Shown here piece by piece: positions 19,043-27,737 of a stretch of DNA of 35,255 bases (position 1 is its first letter; every line of letters starts with the position of its first letter). The notes beneath the pieces were generated by a model that was not told where the DNA came from, made no database searches, and saw only the letters and a program-made list of their open reading frames with translations. Origin of the DNA: Burkholderiaceae bacterium (GTDB taxonomy: Bacteria > Pseudomonadota > Gammaproteobacteria > Burkholderiales > Burkholderiaceae); NCBI GenBank assembly GCA_947447945.1, contig CANFLR010000017.1:1-35255 (forward strand), written 5' to 3'. The position numbers and the translations under genes are program-made.

Positions 19043-20307
19043 TTTGCGGCGTAATTCTGTTCGACATAGTCATTAACAATCACTTGAAACTCTTCAACGA
19101 TATTCTCGCCACGCAAGGTCTTCACCTTAATGCCATCAACGAAAACAGGGGCTGCCGGGCTTTCGCCGGTGCCGGGTAAAGAAATGCCAATATTGGCATG
19201 CTTGCTTTCTCCAGGCCCGTTCACAATACATCCCATTACGGCAACATTCATATTTTCTACGCCAGGATGGGTTTTCTGCCACTTGGGCATTTGCTGACGA
19301 AGATAAGACTGAATATTGGCCGCCAACTCCTGAAAAGTCGTACTGGTGGTTCTACCGCAACCTGGGCAAGCTATCACCATGGGGGTGAAATTACGCAAAC
19401 CCATGGTCTGCAAAATCTCTTGGGCCACAATCACTTCGTTCTCACGAGGAGCTCCAGGATCTGGCGTCAAAGAAACTCGAATGGTGTCACCAATTCCCTC
19501 TTGCAAAAGAATACCCATTGCGGCAGTAGAAGAAACAATGCCCTTGCTACCCATTCCGGCCTCTGTTAAACCCAAGTGCAAGGGATAGTCGGAGCGACGT
19601 GAAAGATCACGATAAACCGCAACCAAATCCTGTACGTTGCTAACTTTGCAGGAGAGCAATATCTGATTGGGGTTCATGCCGAGCTCAACCGCTTTTTCTG
19701 CAGACTGCAGGGCCGACTGAATCAAGGCCTCAATCATGACCTCTTGAGCAGTCTTTGGTGTTTCTAAACTCGCATTCCTATCCATGATGCTCGCAAGCAG
19801 ATCTTGATCTAAGCTGCCCCAGTTCACACCAATCCGAATCGGTTTGTCATACTTACAGGCCGCTTCAATCATTTGCGCAAATTGCGGGTCACGCTTAGCG
19901 CCTTTACCAACATTACCTGGATTAATGCGATATTTCGATAGGGCTTTTGCACACTCTGGATAATCATTTAATAAGGTATGGCCGTTGTAATGAAAATCGC
20001 CAATGAGTGGCACTAACACATCCATCTTGTCTAATTGCTCCCGAATATAAGGAACGGCAGCAGCAGCTTCAGGTGTATTGACGGTAATTCGCACCATCTC
20101 AGAACCGGCGCGCGCCAATGCTTTTACTTGAATAGCCGTTGCCAATGCATCTGCGGTATCCGTGTTGGTCATAGACTGAACACGTACTGGAGCATCGCCA
20201 CCGATGGTGACGATATTGGCTTTCCAGGCTACTTTTGCTTGGCGCGTAGCCCTCTTAGGCGCAGGACCTAAGGGCAGAGGCACTAAAGAATTGTTCGAGT
20301 TCGTCAC
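19039..20307 (-). CDS. ispG: (E)-4-hydroxy-3-methylbut-2-enyl-diphosphate synthase (IspG)
   Basis: 422 aa. IspG is the penultimate MEP-pathway enzyme, reducing MEcPP to HMBPP with a [4Fe-4S] cluster. The start is GTG at 20307 with AGGAG 8 bases before it. The TIM-barrel N-terminal part runs from [19 protein letters not shown] through [20 protein letters not shown] and [15 protein letters not shown]. The cluster ligands are in CPGCGRTT and GCIVNGPGE, with a basic/Glu patch ([16 protein letters not shown]). It lies 15 bases after rlmN and overlaps hisS by 4 bases. In Burkholderia and Ralstonia, pilF/pilW and rodZ usually sit just upstream; here they do not. Confidence 0.97.
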   Translation of the reverse strand: MTNSNNSLVPLPLGPAPKRATRQAKVAWKANIVTIGGDAPVRVQSMTNTDTADALATAIQVKALARAGSEMVRITVNTPEAAAAVPYIREQLDKMDVLVPLIGDFHYNGHTLLNDYPECAKALSKYRINPGNVGKGAKRDPQFAQMIEAACKYDKPIRIGVNWGSLDQDLLASIMDRNASLETPKTAQEVMIEALIQSALQSAEKAVELGMNPNQILLSCKVSNVQDLVAVYRDLSRRSDYPLHLGLTEAGMGSKGIVSSTAAMGILLQEGIGDTIRVSLTPDPGAPRENEVIVAQEILQTMGLRNFTPMVIACPGCGRTTSTTFQELAANIQSYLRQQMPKWQKTHPGVENMNVAVMGCIVNGPGESKHANIGISLPGTGESPAAPVFVDGIKVKTLRGENIVEEFQVIVNDYVEQNYAAK

Positions 20308-20322
20308 TTCAGAATCTCCTCT

Positions 20323-21507
20323 TCAATTTAGCTTATCGAGCCATTGGATTGTTTGAGTATCCGGCTGAACAATCTCATTTTCATGAACAGCACGTTCACG
20401 TACCCGCGTTCTATCAACCACATCACCAGCAAGTTGTCCGCATGCAGCAGCGATATCATCGCCACGGGTTTTGCGGACAGTCGCAACCATGCCAGCATCC
20501 AACAAAATATTAGCAAAGGATTGAACGCGTTGTGGTGGAGAGCGCTTCAGACCAGACTCTGGGAATGGATTAAACGGAATTAAATTGACCTTGCACTTAA
20601 TACCGTTCAGCAAGCGGATCAATTCTTTCGCCTGTGCATCAGAATCATTGACCTCATCCAGCATGCAATATTCAAAGGTCAAGAAATCTCGTGGGGCAAA
20701 TGGTAAATAGCGCTCACAGGCAGCAAGTAATTCTCTTAAAGGATATTTTTGATTCAAGGGCACGAGCTGATCACGCAATGCATCGTTCGGGGCATGTAAA
20801 GATACTGCGAGTGCGACTGGGCAATCTTGCGCCAATCGATTGATCATGGGCACGACGCCCGAGGTAGATACTGTGACACGACGACGTGACAAGCCATAGG
20901 CTCTGTCATCTAACATCAAACGTAAGGCAGAAACAACATTGTCGTAATTGAGTAAGGGTTCGCCCATTCCCATCATGACTACATTCGAAATCACGCGGCC
21001 AGTATGTTCCCAGCCAGGTGTTGGAAATTTTTCAACGCGCCGCACAGCCCCGGGCTCATTACGCAAAAGATGCTCAGCAAACCAGAGTTGTCCGATGATT
21101 TCCCCTGAAGTGAGATTGCGCGAGAAGCCCTGCCGCCCTGTCGAACAGAAACGACAATTGACTGCGCATCCTGCTTGCGAAGAGATGCACAAAGTACCGC
21201 GATCGTCTTCAGGAATAAAGACTGACTCGACCGCATTGCCTGCGCCGACGTCCAGCAACCACTTACGGGTGCCATCACTAGCGAGCTCATCTTTGATGAC
21301 GGGGAGAGAGGAAACTTGAGCTTTATCCAGCAAGCTTGCACGAAAGCTTTTTGCCAGATCACTCATATCATTAATATTGGATACACCACGCTGGTGAATC
21401 CACTGCATGAGTTGCTTTGCCCTAAAGGGCTTTTCATTCAACCCCGCGACATACGCTGCCATTTGGTCAGCGTCAAAATCTAAGAGATTTATGCGCGGGG
21501 AGGTCAA
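20323..21507 (-). CDS. rlmN: Dual-specificity 23S rRNA/tRNA adenine-C2 methyltransferase RlmN
   Basis: 394 aa from a TTG at 21507, as no upstream in-frame ATG exists and the product aligns with the family from INLLD onward; a weak TAGG precedes it. RlmN is a radical-SAM enzyme that methylates A2503 of 23S rRNA and A37 of some tRNAs. The radical-SAM cluster is CxxxCxxC at Cys114, Cys118 and Cys121 (GCAVNCRFC); the methyl-carrier cysteines are Cys356 (AAACGQLAG) and Cys107, matching E. coli C355 and C118. Other blocks: [14 protein letters not shown] and STSGVVP. It follows ndk by 32 bases. Confidence 0.97.
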   Translation of the reverse strand: MTSPRINLLDFDADQMAAYVAGLNEKPFRAKQLMQWIHQRGVSNINDMSDLAKSFRASLLDKAQVSSLPVIKDELASDGTRKWLLDVGAGNAVESVFIPEDDRGTLCISSQAGCAVNCRFCSTGRQGFSRNLTSGEIIGQLWFAEHLLRNEPGAVRRVEKFPTPGWEHTGRVISNVVMMGMGEPLLNYDNVVSALRLMLDDRAYGLSRRRVTVSTSGVVPMINRLAQDCPVALAVSLHAPNDALRDQLVPLNQKYPLRELLAACERYLPFAPRDFLTFEYCMLDEVNDSDAQAKELIRLLNGIKCKVNLIPFNPFPESGLKRSPPQRVQSFANILLDAGMVATVRKTRGDDIAAACGQLAGDVVDRTRVRERAVHENEIVQPDTQTIQWLDKLN

Positions 21508-21539
21508 TGCGCCTACTTATTTAGTAAATAGGTTTGGAA

Positions 21540-21965
21540 TTAACGATTAAAAACATTCATGCCAGGGAAGAAAAAAGCAACTTCCACGGCAGCAGTTTCC
21601 GGAGCGTCTGAGCCATGCACTGCATTTGCATCAATACTGTCAGCAAAGTCAGCACGAATAGTGCCTTTTTCTGCCTTCTTCGGATCAGTTGCCCCCATCA
21701 AATCGCGGTTCTTTGCAATCGCACCTTCGCCCTGCAACACCTGAATCATGACTGGTCCAGAGATCATGAAGCTGACCAAGTCCTTGAAAAAAGGACGGGC
21801 AGCGTGAACAGCATAGAACTGTTCGGCTTCGGATTGCGACAAGTGCGCCATTCTGGACGCAACAATCTTCAAACCAGCAGATTCAAAACGGTCGTAAATT
21901 TTGCCGATAACGTTTTTAGCTACAGCATCGGGTTTGATAATAGAAAGGGTGCGCTCAATAGCCAT
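21540..21965 (-). CDS. ndk: Nucleoside diphosphate kinase
   Basis: 141 aa. Transfers gamma-phosphate between NTPs and NDPs and balances nucleotide pools. The active-site histidine is His117 in NAVHGSD; other family blocks are [18 protein letters not shown], the [15 protein letters not shown] segment and [17 protein letters not shown]. The start ATG at 21965 follows a purine-rich TTGGAG stretch. It is the first gene of the minus-strand block; its leader contains a consensus -10 (TATAAT) and a hairpin with a T-run (see 22008-22026), so the block may be tuned at this point. The C-terminus [13 protein letters not shown] is normal. Confidence 0.98.
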   Translation of the reverse strand: MAIERTLSIIKPDAVAKNVIGKIYDRFESAGLKIVASRMAHLSQSEAEQFYAVHAARPFFKDLVSFMISGPVMIQVLQGEGAIAKNRDLMGATDPKKAEKGTIRADFADSIDANAVHGSDAPETAAVEVAFFFPGMNVFNR

Positions 21966-22007
21966 GCAAAAACTCCAATAGTGATTTCAAAGGTTTTAGT
22001 CAAAAAG

Positions 22008-22026
22008 GGTCAGAATGAGTCTGACC
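22008..22026 (-). promoter_or_regulatory. Leader hairpin with T-run upstream of ndk (possible attenuator)
   Basis: On the minus strand GGTCAGA and TCTGACC (7-bp stem, 5-base loop) are followed by CTTTTTG. It sits about 43-60 bases before the ndk ATG and about 12 bases downstream of the expected start site of the TATAAT promoter at 22045-22050. The 7-bp stem with a short U-run is a weak intrinsic terminator; it could reduce or regulate transcription into the whole ndk-rlmN-ispG block. Confidence 0.4.
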
Positions 22027-22044
22027 AGATTCGACGACCCCCGA

Positions 22045-22050
22045 ATTATA
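22045..22050 (-). promoter_or_regulatory. Candidate -10 element for the ndk operon
   Basis: A perfect TATAAT on the minus strand, directly preceded by TG. No good -35 is seen at 16-18 bases, so it may depend on the TG, on another contact or on an activator. Upstream lie inverted repeats GGGTA-TT-TACCC (22061-22072) and AGGG-CATAA-CCCT (22105-22117), and a direct repeat of CCCTGA on either side of the first, which could be operator sites. Confidence 0.45.
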
Positions 22051-22145
22051 CATCCCCTGAGGGTATTTACCCTGATAAAAGTAGTCCTAAGCTATTGAAT
22101 TTACAGGGCATAACCCTATAACTTGTAGTCTTTTTATGTGTGGGC

Positions 22146-22172
22146 TTGAAATTAAGCTGTTTTGTCTATACT
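22146..22172 (+). promoter_or_regulatory. Candidate promoter for the BI-1/YccA gene
   Basis: TTGAAA (22146-22151) and TATACT (22167-22172) on the plus strand, with a 15-base spacer that is shorter than ideal. Start would be near 22180, giving a leader of about 50 bases that holds a small AGCCC/GGGCT hairpin (22083-region equivalent at 22183-22197) before the AAGAAGGAG ribosome binding site. Visual match only. Confidence 0.35.
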
Positions 22173-22227
22173 TACAGTCAACAGCCCCCAGAGGGCTTAT
22201 GTATTCACTCAGAAAGAAGGAGTTCAT

Positions 22228-22929
22228 ATGAGCGATCTTAATTCTTACGGCTTTGGGCAGTCTGGCTCAATCAGCACCCCCCAGGTTCGTAACCGCGTAT
22301 TGCGCAATACCTATGCCCTACTAGCACTTTCCATGGTGCCTACCATTATTGGCGCTTGGCTTGGCGTGGCTATGGGCTTCACCATGTTTGCTGAAAGCCC
22401 TTTTATTGGCTTTATCGTCTTCATGGCAGTGGCCTTCGGCTTTTTTTGGGCTATTGAGAAAAACAAAGATACTGGTTTAGGTGTTCTCCTACTATTGGGC
22501 TTCACCTTCTTTATGGGCATCATGATGTCCCGCTTAGTGGGTCATACCCTCAATAGTTATAGCAATGGCGCCGCCCTTGTCATGCTGTCCTTCGGTGGTA
22601 CTGCCGCAATCTTTGCAGTGATGGCAACCATTGCGACTGTTAGCAAGAGTGACTTTGCTGGTATGGGTAAATGGTTAATGGTAGGTGTACTACTCTTGAT
22701 CGTCGCTTCTCTAGCGAACATCTGGTTGCAACTGCCTGCCTTGATGTTGACTGTGATGGTTTTGGCGATTGCAATCTTCTCCGCATTTATTTTGGTTGAT
22801 GTGCAACGCGTCATTAATGGTGGTGAAACCAATTACATCATGGCTACCTTAGCCATTTATTTAGATGTGTACAACATTTTCACCAACTTACTAGCACTTT
22901 TAGGGATCGTTGGGGGTGAGAAAGACTGA
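22228..22929 (+). CDS. Bax inhibitor-1/YccA family membrane protein
   Basis: 233 aa from the ATG at 22228, which has AAGAAGGAG at the right distance; the frame's earlier ATG at 22162 has no such site and precedes the candidate -10. Seven hydrophobic segments span residues about 30-228. The family signature is visible near the C-terminus: LAIYLDVYNIFTNLLALLG with the conserved aspartate, plus FILVDVQRVINGGETNY before it. Bacterial BI-1 proteins (YccA, YetJ-like) are inner-membrane proteins with pH-sensitive Ca2+ leak or FtsH-related roles; E. coli YccA is an FtsH substrate and modulator. HflK/HflC, the other FtsH modulators, are also in this window, though not adjacent. Single-gene unit closed by a strong terminator. 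Confidence 0.93.
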   Translation: MSDLNSYGFGQSGSISTPQVRNRVLRNTYALLALSMVPTIIGAWLGVAMGFTMFAESPFIGFIVFMAVAFGFFWAIEKNKDTGLGVLLLLGFTFFMGIMMSRLVGHTLNSYSNGAALVMLSFGGTAAIFAVMATIATVSKSDFAGMGKWLMVGVLLLIVASLANIWLQLPALMLTVMVLAIAIFSAFILVDVQRVINGGETNYIMATLAIYLDVYNIFTNLLALLGIVGGEKD

Positions 22930-22978
22930 GTAACATTTTATTGTTACCCTCTTATGGCGCCTGCGGGCGCCTTTTTTA
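22930..22978 (+). terminator. Intrinsic terminator after the BI-1/YccA gene
   Basis: GGCGCC (22956-22961), a TGCG loop and GGCGCC (22966-22971) are followed by six T's. Directly after the stop codon a first hairpin, GTAACA-TTTTAT-TGTTAC (22930-22947), precedes it. The second is a textbook rho-independent terminator and ends the plus-strand transcript; the minus strand shows no matching T-run on its 3' side. Confidence 0.85.
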
Positions 22979-23014
22979 TTGCCTGTCTTTACTTGCTTGT
23001 CACTGAATAATAAA

Positions 23015-23095
23015 TCAGTTGGCAACAAACATGTTGACCGCGTAAGACAGCGCAATCAATATCAATAAGATTGCAAAACTATCTGAGGCTTTCAT
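23015..23095 (-). CDS. Small hydrophobic membrane protein, 26 aa
   Basis: An ATG at 23095 preceded by CCAGGAG at 7 bases opens a 26-codon frame ending TGA. The peptide starts MKASDSFAILLILIALSYAV and ends NMFVAN; residues 7-24 form one membrane-length hydrophobic helix with a charged start. It is 160 bases downstream of rlmD on the same strand, in a region otherwise without a gene (22930-23255). I do not recognise it. It fits the class of single-pass small membrane proteins that tune larger complexes; a chance frame is possible, but the good ribosome binding site and helix make it worth noting. Confidence 0.5.
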   Translation of the reverse strand: MKASDSFAILLILIALSYAVNMFVAN

Positions 23096-23255
23096 GACGC
23101 ACTCCTGGTCGTTAATGAACACGTTGGCAGTTAAACCACTCTGCACTAGTTCAATCTACTCTTATATAAGACTGTGCAATCATTGTGTTGCACCGCAATA
23201 TGGCATAAATCACCAATAGGGTGCTCGAAATGGCTGATTTTGAAGAAAAAGGCGC

Positions 23256-24683
23256 TTAAATCCTCTGAAAAACTGCAATCGACTCTACATGCGAGGTGTG
23301 GGGGAACATATTGACAATGCCAGCCCCCTTTAAAACATAGCCAGCTGAATGGCATAAGATTTCAGCATCCCTGGCCAAGGTCTTTGGGTTGCAAGAGACA
23401 TAGACAATGCGGTCAGGCATTAAGGAATTGTTGTTGGTATGGAGATCGGCCAATGCCTTGCAGATTTCCATTGCGCCTTCACGTGGCGGATCCATTAACC
23501 AACGCTCTGCTTTACCCCAAGAAGTAATGGTTTCTGTTGTGACTTCGAACAAATCGCTTTGCATAAAGCTTGCCTTATCAGCCAGCTGATTGTGTTCAGC
23601 GTTTTCTTTTGCTCTAGTGGTCAGACTTTCCAGACCCTCAATCCCCAAAACACTTCCGGCTTTTCTGGCGAGGGGCAAGGTGAAGTTACCAATACCACAA
23701 AATAGATCTAGCACCCGATCGCCGGCTTGAACATCTAACAAATGAATCGCCCTGCTCACCAATACGCGATTCATCATATGATTGACTTGAGTAAAGTCTG
23801 CCGGCTTAAATGGCATCTCTATCTCAAATTCAGGTAGGCGATAGCATAGCTTTCCAGTCTCCGGATAAAAAGGGGTCACCGTTTCAATGCCTTTGGGTTG
23901 CAACCAAACCCACACGTGATGGCGGTCTGCAAAATCTTTGAGCAGCTGTTCATCTTCCTGATTCAGAGGCATTAGGTTACGAAACACTAAGGCTGTAACT
24001 GGCTGAGATTTTCGTGGATCTTTAGAGTTGGGTTCTTCAGGTTCACCAACTGCCACTTCAATTTGTGGCATGCGATCAACAATAGACAATCCCATTACTA
24101 ACTTGCGCATTTCTGGGAGCAGATTAGAGACATGCTTGGGTAAAATCTCGCAGGCCGTCATGTCTGCAACATAACTACTCTTACCCTCATGAAATCCAAT
24201 CAGCACAGTGCCTTTTTTAATCGAACGATTGACCGCACTTAAACGCGCGCGGTGACGATACTCCCAGGCGGGTCCACCCATAGGGCGGAAAATTTCTTCG
24301 GGCTTCACTTTGGAGATGTGTTGCAAATCGTCTTCGAGCACCCGTTGCTTCATTGCGACCTGCGCCCGAATATCTAAGTGCTGCATCGTGCAGCCACCGC
24401 AGATGCCAAAAGCTTTACATTGGGGTTCTGCTCTAAATACTGCTGACTTCAGTATCTCGAGAACTTTAGCTTTACTAAAGCGGGCTTTTTCCCGAGTCAC
24501 AACATAAGTCACTAACTCAGTGGGTAGCGCACCTTCAATGAAAACCACCTTACCGCTATGTCCCTGTGCAAGCTCTTCTTCATTAGGCGCTAAGCGTGCA
24601 ATCCCTTGGGCATCTAGATCAAGCGATTCAACACGTATTGGCTCAGTCACTACGATATTGACTGGCTTATCCCCTCTACGCAT
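23256..24683 (-). CDS. rlmD: 23S rRNA (uracil-1939-C5)-methyltransferase RlmD
   Basis: 475 aa from the ATG at 24683; the earlier start at 24725 would overlap the exonuclease gene by 50 bases. RlmD makes m5U1939 in 23S rRNA. A TRAM domain (about 10-75) comes first, with VTEPIRVESLDLDAQGIAR and the RxxF-like tail. The [4Fe-4S] cysteines are Cys89, Cys95, Cys98 (CKAFGICGGC) and Cys178 (MTACEI), with the same spacing as E. coli RumA. The SAM domain shows VLDLFCGIGNFTLPLA, DPPREGA and the catalytic nucleophile in YVSCNPKTLARD. The start overlaps the exonuclease by 8 bases. In many betaproteobacteria rlmD follows rpoS in the surE-pcm-nlpD-rpoS-rlmD order; here rpoS is absent. Confidence 0.96.
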   Translation of the reverse strand: MRRGDKPVNIVVTEPIRVESLDLDAQGIARLAPNEEELAQGHSGKVVFIEGALPTELVTYVVTREKARFSKAKVLEILKSAVFRAEPQCKAFGICGGCTMQHLDIRAQVAMKQRVLEDDLQHISKVKPEEIFRPMGGPAWEYRHRARLSAVNRSIKKGTVLIGFHEGKSSYVADMTACEILPKHVSNLLPEMRKLVMGLSIVDRMPQIEVAVGEPEEPNSKDPRKSQPVTALVFRNLMPLNQEDEQLLKDFADRHHVWVWLQPKGIETVTPFYPETGKLCYRLPEFEIEMPFKPADFTQVNHMMNRVLVSRAIHLLDVQAGDRVLDLFCGIGNFTLPLARKAGSVLGIEGLESLTTRAKENAEHNQLADKASFMQSDLFEVTTETITSWGKAERWLMDPPREGAMEICKALADLHTNNNSLMPDRIVYVSCNPKTLARDAEILCHSAGYVLKGAGIVNMFPHTSHVESIAVFQRI

Positions 24684-25497
24684 CAGGCGTAAAACCCTGA
24701 AGATATTCTTGCCAATGAGCACCATTAGGCTCTTTAGATTCTGTTTCTAAATACGCCTTTACAAAGTGCATTTCCTCTTGATACTCGGCTAGTGAAAAAC
24801 CACCGCGCAGCAATTGAAAACGACAATACATGAGGTAGGTATTGACTACGTCAGTTTCGCAGTAGCGGCGGATATCATCAATCTTACCCTCTTGGTATGC
24901 AGGCCAAACTTGACTGCCATCCATCCCCATCTTGCCTGGAAAACCACACAGCTTTGCTAATCCATCGAGCGGGGCGTTGGCTCTACCATTAAACTTGGCC
25001 AAAAGATCCATCAAATCGATATGGCGCATGTGATAGCGACTGATGTAGTTATTCCACTTGAACTCTCGGCTATCGCTATCCTGGCTCTCGCCCATTTCCC
25101 AATAACGATGCGCCTGAATTTGATTGACTAGTGCGCGATAGTGCAGGACTGGTAAATCAAAGCCACTGCCGTTCCATGATACTAATTGAGGGGTGTATTT
25201 TTCAATCAAGTCAAAGAATGCCTGAATCAATACCCGCTCATCATCCTGTGCAGTACCGAGTGTCCCTACTTTAATTTGGGGTGCGCCCTCTTTAGTAGTT
25301 CTGCGAATCACACAAGAAATCGCGATAATGCGCTGCAGATACAGGGGTAAAAATTCACTGCCGGTTTTAGTGGCCCGATCTGCCATCGCAGTAGCAGCAA
25401 GCTCAACATCAGACATCGATTCTGGAAAGTCTTCGAGGCGACGTAATCCAGTTACATCAGGGATGGTCTCAATATCAAAGACTAGAACAGTTGCCAT
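24676..25497 (-). CDS. 3'-5' exonuclease (DNA polymerase B-like exonuclease domain)
   Basis: 273 aa. It matches the DnaQ/RNase H-type exonuclease fold of the PolB-like group (family PF10108-like). Exo I is FDIET (Asp8, Glu10); Exo II is in LVSWNGSGFDLPVLHYRAL with its Asp; Exo III is YCETDVVNTYLMYCR with the YxxxD pattern. The FNGRANAPLDGLAKLCGFPGK segment before Exo III is typical of this family. It likely trims DNA or RNA 3' ends; the biological role is unknown. It sits where rpoS is normally found, between nlpD (20 bases upstream) and rlmD (8-base overlap). Confidence 0.88.
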   Translation of the reverse strand: MATVLVFDIETIPDVTGLRRLEDFPESMSDVELAATAMADRATKTGSEFLPLYLQRIIAISCVIRRTTKEGAPQIKVGTLGTAQDDERVLIQAFFDLIEKYTPQLVSWNGSGFDLPVLHYRALVNQIQAHRYWEMGESQDSDSREFKWNNYISRYHMRHIDLMDLLAKFNGRANAPLDGLAKLCGFPGKMGMDGSQVWPAYQEGKIDDIRRYCETDVVNTYLMYCRFQLLRGGFSLAEYQEEMHFVKAYLETESKEPNGAHWQEYLQGFTPDA

Positions 25498-25517
25498 TAA
25501 TGCGAATGATCGTTCCG

Positions 25518-26291
25518 TTATTGCAAATACGGCACTGGATTAACGGGCTTGCCATTAACGCGTAACTCAAAATGGAGCTTGACCGAGGTGGTATCGGTGT
25601 CGCCCATTTCAGCAATCTTCTGGCCTTTACGAACGGCATCGCCTTCATTAACTAAGAGCTTATTGTTATGAGCATAGGCAGTTAAATAGGTATTGTCGTG
25701 CTTCACAATCACCAAGTTTCCATAACCTCGCAAACTATTGCCGGCATAAACGACTTTGCCATCCGCTGCTGCCTGAATAGGATCCCCTGCCTTACCGGCA
25801 ATGTCGATACCCTTGTTTGCTTCGCTAAACTCCGTTGTGATCTTTCCTTTGGCTGGATAAGATAAGCGAATCCCAGGCTCGGCCACCATTTCTGTAGCAG
25901 GTGAATCGGATTTAGCAGATTCCTTGGCTTTAGGCGCATCGGTCTTTATGGCATCAGCAGACTTCGTTGCAGGCTTCGCAATGGGTTTAGCGCCGGCGGG
26001 TGGTTTGACCAAAATCAGATCACCCACTTCAATTTGATTGGGATTGGCTAAGTTATTCCATGCAATCACATCGCGTGGGGCCTGACCATTATCCAAAGCA
26101 ATGCGAGCCAAGGTATCACCCTTTTTAACCCGGTAATAGCCAGGCGGTGCGGTTTCAACAACATTGCTAGTTCGGTCAACGACGCTTGCAGGTTTAGTGC
26201 GCGGCGTAGTACAGCCGACCATCATGAGGGTTGAAGCCGCTAAAGCAACTAGCGCTAGAAATTTTGCAGGGGTATTTGCCATGGTTTTCAT
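25518..26291 (-). CDS. nlpD: NlpD-like lipoprotein with LysM and degenerate LytM (M23) domains
   Basis: 257 aa. The signal peptide ends at a lipobox (MMVGC, Cys27). LysM covers about residues 52-96 ([18 protein letters not shown], then [18 protein letters not shown]). A Lys/Ala/Pro-rich linker leads to a LytM domain (about 150-257: [55 protein letters not shown]). The first metal ligand His of active M23 enzymes is Asn (NKGID), as in E. coli NlpD, so it should be a non-catalytic activator of an amidase (AmiC type) in daughter-cell separation. It overlaps pcm by 4 bases. Confidence 0.94.
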   Translation of the reverse strand: MKTMANTPAKFLALVALAASTLMMVGCTTPRTKPASVVDRTSNVVETAPPGYYRVKKGDTLARIALDNGQAPRDVIAWNNLANPNQIEVGDLILVKPPAGAKPIAKPATKSADAIKTDAPKAKESAKSDSPATEMVAEPGIRLSYPAKGKITTEFSEANKGIDIAGKAGDPIQAAADGKVVYAGNSLRGYGNLVIVKHDNTYLTAYAHNNKLLVNEGDAVRKGQKIAEMGDTDTTSVKLHFELRVNGKPVNPVPYLQ

Positions 26292-26944
26292 ACTAACCCT
26301 GATTGTAAGGGGACAAAAAAGACCTCGTCCAGCACAGTTCTTTGATAGCGCTGGGAGCTCATTCGCTCCACCATTACCAATTGTTGCTCTTTGGCGTTTT
26401 TGACTACTGGGGCGATTAAACGCCCGCCAATAGACAGTTGGTCTAATAATGCATCGGGTATGCCCAACCCTGCTGCGGCTAAGATAATCGCATCAAAAGG
26501 GGCTGCTTGTGGGAGGCCTAAAATGCCATCGCCATAAATGAGCCGGAGATTATTAATCCGAAATGGGCGCAATTTTGCCCGAGCCATATCATGTAGTGGA
26601 CGAATTCGCTCAATGGAGTAGACTTCATCAGCCAACAAGCTCAATACCGCCGCTTGATATCCGCAACCGGTTCCAATCTCCAGCACCTTTCCCAATTTTT
26701 GCCTTGGCTTATGCAAAAGCTCAATCATGCGAGCCACAACCGATGGCTTAGAAATAGTTTGTTGATGACCAATTGGTAAGGCTGTATCTTCATAGGCCTG
26801 TGGGTGCATGCCGGGGTCCATAAAAGCATGTCTTGGGACGGTTGCAATGGCTTCTAGCGTTTTGAGGTGCTTCACACCCGTGGCATGAACTTTGTCTGCC
26901 AATGCCTGCCGATGGCCGGCGAATCTCTCTGCTGCGGGTTTCAA
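26288..26944 (-). CDS. pcm: Protein-L-isoaspartate O-methyltransferase
   Basis: 218 aa from a TTG at 26944 that overlaps the surE stop (TTGA); no upstream ATG is in frame. Pcm methylates abnormal isoaspartyl residues with SAM so that aged proteins can be repaired. Family blocks: [20 protein letters not shown], the substrate loop [13 protein letters not shown], and SAM motif [16 protein letters not shown], followed by the YSIERIRPL block and the IYGDG segment (motif II-III region). It stands between surE and nlpD with 4-base overlaps on both sides, the conserved stress/survival gene order. Confidence 0.96.
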   Translation of the reverse strand: MKPAAERFAGHRQALADKVHATGVKHLKTLEAIATVPRHAFMDPGMHPQAYEDTALPIGHQQTISKPSVVARMIELLHKPRQKLGKVLEIGTGCGYQAAVLSLLADEVYSIERIRPLHDMARAKLRPFRINNLRLIYGDGILGLPQAAPFDAIILAAAGLGIPDALLDQLSIGGRLIAPVVKNAKEQQLVMVERMSSQRYQRTVLDEVFFVPLQSGLV

Positions 26945-27735
26945 CCGCGATCCCAGCCATTAGCCCGCATCGCTGCTAAACGTGCGTGGTGAGTTAAATC
27001 CAGTTGCATTGGCGTAATAGAGATGCAGCCCTCATCAATCGCATGAAAGTCGGTTCCCTCGGAGCTATCTTTTGCATGCCCTGCTGCACCAATCCAATAA
27101 ATCTCTTCACCGCGCGGATTTTTTTGTACCACCACGGGTTGAGAATGATGGCGATTGCCTAAGCGCGTTACACGCCAACGGCAAAGCTCGGCATAAGGGC
27201 GGTTAGGAATATTGACATTGAGTAAGGGTGCAGTGCCGCCATTGTCATCCGCCAAATGGGAGAGCAGCATTTGTGCTACGACATCATGAGCTGCTTTAGC
27301 AGCATCATCAATCCTGGCCCAGCCGCGATCGATCTGCGAAAACGCAACGCCAGGCACGCCAAACATAACACCCTCAATGGCTGCTGCGACCGTCCCTGAA
27401 TACAGCACATCCTCACCCATGTTCTCACCCTGATTGATGCCCGAGACAACCAGATCAGGCTTGGAATCTAAAAAACCCGTCATGGCAACGTGGACGCAAT
27501 CTGTTGGTGTGCCGTTGATAAAAATAAAGCCGTCGCGCTCTCCGCCTGCAACCCGATGTATGGAAAGCGGCCGTGATAGCGTTAACGAGTTTGAAGCCCC
27601 ACTATGATTCTGCTCCGGGGCAATGACGGTGACGCGACCTAATGGGCGAATCGCATTCACCAAAGCCAATAAGCCAGGCGCCAAATAACCATCGTCATTA
27701 GAGATCAGGATATGAGGCTGGCTTGGCTTAGTCAT
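26941..27735 (-). CDS. surE: 5'/3'-nucleotidase SurE
   Basis: 264 aa. SurE dephosphorylates nucleoside monophosphates and short polyphosphates, and in many bacteria supports stationary-phase survival. Metal-binding aspartates are in [12 protein letters not shown]; the conserved Asn lies in [25 protein letters not shown]. Its ATG at 27735 is only 2 bases after the RND pump stop codon and has no visible Shine-Dalgarno of its own, so translation is probably coupled to the pump gene. This places the housekeeping surE-pcm-nlpD set behind a metal-efflux operon. Confidence 0.96.
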   Translation of the reverse strand: MTKPSQPHILISNDDGYLAPGLLALVNAIRPLGRVTVIAPEQNHSGASNSLTLSRPLSIHRVAGGERDGFIFINGTPTDCVHVAMTGFLDSKPDLVVSGINQGENMGEDVLYSGTVAAAIEGVMFGVPGVAFSQIDRGWARIDDAAKAAHDVVAQMLLSHLADDNGGTAPLLNVNIPNRPYAELCRWRVTRLGNRHHSQPVVVQKNPRGEEIYWIGAAGHAKDSSEGTDFHAIDEGCISITPMQLDLTHHARLAAMRANGWDRG

Positions 27736-27737
27736 GT

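Noticed and set aside
23172..23195. TGCAA...TTGCA inverted repeat and TTATATAA near the micro-ORF as an operator or promoter
   Set aside because: Five-bp arms in AT-rich DNA are expected by chance, and no -35 fits the TATATA.
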